Positions 5,882-6,341 of a stretch of DNA of 6,341 nt are shown here, in pieces. Within the stretch, counting starts at the first letter, position 1; each line of letters begins with the position of its first letter. The notes under the pieces are model-generated. The model did no database searches and was not told where the DNA came from. It saw only the letters and a list, made by a program, of their open reading frames with translations. Origin of the DNA: Planctomycetota bacterium (GTDB lineage Bacteria > Planctomycetota > Phycisphaerae > WQYP01); contig JAKCCC010000120.1 in NCBI GenBank assembly GCA_021838985.1, positions 1-6,341 of the forward strand. The letters are read 5' to 3'. Both the position numbers and the translations under genes were made by a program.

Positions 5882-5916
5882 GTCCCATATAGCCGTCGAC
5901 TTGTCGGCGGTGGTAT
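5882..5916. repeat. Short palindromic repeat, family member 4
   Basis: This is a 34/35 match to 5811-5845. The only difference, C to T at 5896, turns a C-G pair into a T·G (U·G in RNA) pair, so the fold is kept. Confidence 0.8.
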
Positions 5917-5970
5917 CTGCGTTGAATACACGCCCCCGCTTTTTTTACTCCGTCGCCGGGTTCGCGCCTG

Positions 5971-6003
5971 CACCCCACCGCCGGTAAACCGGCGGTGTAA
6001 CTG
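5971..6003. repeat. Short palindromic repeat, family member 5 (inverted orientation)
   Basis: CACCGCCGG (5976-5984), loop TAAA, CCGGCGGTG (5989-5997) form a perfect 9-bp stem. The loop and core match the unit at 5724-5752. Here the GTAA side flank replaces CTATATG. Confidence 0.75.
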
Positions 6004-6007
6004 TTCA

Positions 6008-6021
6008 CAGGTCTGAACCTG
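6008..6021. repeat. Small hairpin CAGGT-CTGA-ACCTG
   Basis: A 5-bp stem, 11 nt after the preceding palindrome. The GGTCTGAACCTGGCCCC context resembles dispersed REP-like palindromes seen in other bacteria, from memory; this is weak. Confidence 0.35.
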
Positions 6022-6151
6022 GCCCCGCGCTGATCCCGATGACCATCGGCAGGGCCATGAGGTACGCGCGTTTCTTAGTTCATAGCCCGGAGTCCCGGCA
6101 CGCCGGCAACGGGTGTGGCCGCACTTGGCGCCCCGGCCCGTGAACGATTAC

Positions 6152-6180
6152 GAAGGAGGGATATTTGTTATTTCTCCTTC
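6152..6180. promoter_or_regulatory. 12-bp stem-loop upstream of a possible gene start
   Basis: GAAGGAG (6152-6158) pairs with CTCCTTC (6174-6180). The stem continues through two G·T pairs and ATA/TAT to a 5-nt loop TTTGT (6164-6168). It begins with a strong SD-like GAAGGAGG and ends 19 nt before ATG 6200. It could be an operator, a translational control hairpin, or a terminator without a T tract. It is AT-richer than the other palindromes here and not of their family. Confidence 0.45.
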
Positions 6181-6199
6181 TTACAGGGAGAAGTGTGCT

Positions 6200-6341
6200 A
6201 TGGGTGACGACCAGGCGGCCATCCTGCAGCTGCGGCTGCCTGCGTAACTGGCCAACTCGGCATTCGCGGCGGCCGCGCGGGGATCGGTTCGGCTGGACCT
6301 TCCGGCGGGCTGGCGTATTCCGCAGGAGGCGGCACACGCCG
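6200..6341 (+). pseudogene. Possible gene start interrupted by an in-frame TAA, running off the window
   Basis: ATG 6200 follows GGGAG (6186-6190) at 9 nt. The frame reads MGDDQAAILQLRLPA, meets TAA at 6245-6247, then stays open to the window end (LANSAFAAAARGSVRLDLPA and onward). Third codon positions are about 80% G or C both before and after the stop, as in the real genes here, which suggests one reading frame broken by a nonsense change. No family is recognised. It could instead be a genuine 15-residue peptide, a gene with a different downstream start, or chance; the sample is short. Confidence 0.25.

Noticed and set aside
5340..6003. CRISPR array
   Set aside because: Units are themselves palindromes of different lengths, occur in both orientations and have irregular spacing; there are no uniform direct repeats with unique spacers and no cas genes.
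5568..6008. 146-residue minus-strand open frame over the palindrome cluster
   Set aside because: Its protein repeats YHRRQV-type and YMG-type text because it reads the palindromic units; this is repeat translation, not a gene.
6080..6337. 85-residue minus-strand open frame near the right edge
   Set aside because: It is Arg/Pro-rich, crosses the 6152-6180 stem-loop and has no motif or ribosome binding site.
6165..6341. Plus-strand frame from TTG 6165 placed after the SD-like GAAGGAGG
   Set aside because: It is open to the window end but rich in Arg and Cys and starts in the loop of the hairpin; the ATG 6200 frame has the more coding-like base pattern. It cannot be fully excluded without more sequence.
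1..6341. tRNA or rRNA genes
   Set aside because: No GTTCRANNC T-arm with a matching acceptor stem and no rRNA-like conserved blocks were seen on either strand.

Overview
The window looks like chromosomal DNA of a GC-rich PVC-superphylum bacterium, most likely a planctomycete (possibly Phycisphaerae-like; Verrucomicrobiota and Lentisphaerota are not excluded). The reasons are a large pseudopilin with a [18 protein letters not shown]-terminus, an FICPSD motif and a C-terminal [16 protein letters not shown] motif (the DUF1559 / 'H-X9-DG' type that is greatly expanded in these phyla), a Tat-exported pectate-lyase-like beta-helix protein, and intergenic regions full of short palindromes and 9-nt periodic repeats. 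The taxonomic call is from memory of these families; no search was run.

Layout. 1-79: nothing recognised. 80-622 (minus): an orphan C-terminal piece of an Eco57I-type adenine DNA methyltransferase, with no catalytic domain. 623-2138: about 1.5 kb without a convincing gene. Its distal part is a mosaic of repeats: a composite module present twice (975-1419 and 1711-2010) and partly a third time (about 1514-1650). The first copy is split by a separate palindromic element of about 125 bp (1055-1179). 2169-3458 (plus): pseudopilin with a perfect Shine-Dalgarno sequence and an unusually long leader carrying an extra membrane segment. 3459-3738: GC-rich spacer with a 12-bp perfect hairpin just after the pilin stop. 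3739-5331 (plus): Tat-exported right-handed beta-helix protein. 5332-6010: a second repeat cluster, with at least five short hairpins of related sequence in both orientations plus 9-nt tandem units. 6011-6341: small hairpins, a 12-bp stem-loop at 6152-6180, and a possible gene start at 6200 whose frame is interrupted by TAA after 15 codons.

The two intact genes point the same way and both products should leave the cytoplasm, one to the inner membrane/periplasm by the prepilin route and one folded through Tat. A link to extracellular carbohydrate handling is plausible but is inference only. The best leads for something new are the palindromic and 9-nt-periodic repeat families, and the double-membrane-segment leader of the pseudopilin. 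I found no convincing new defence or mobile system.
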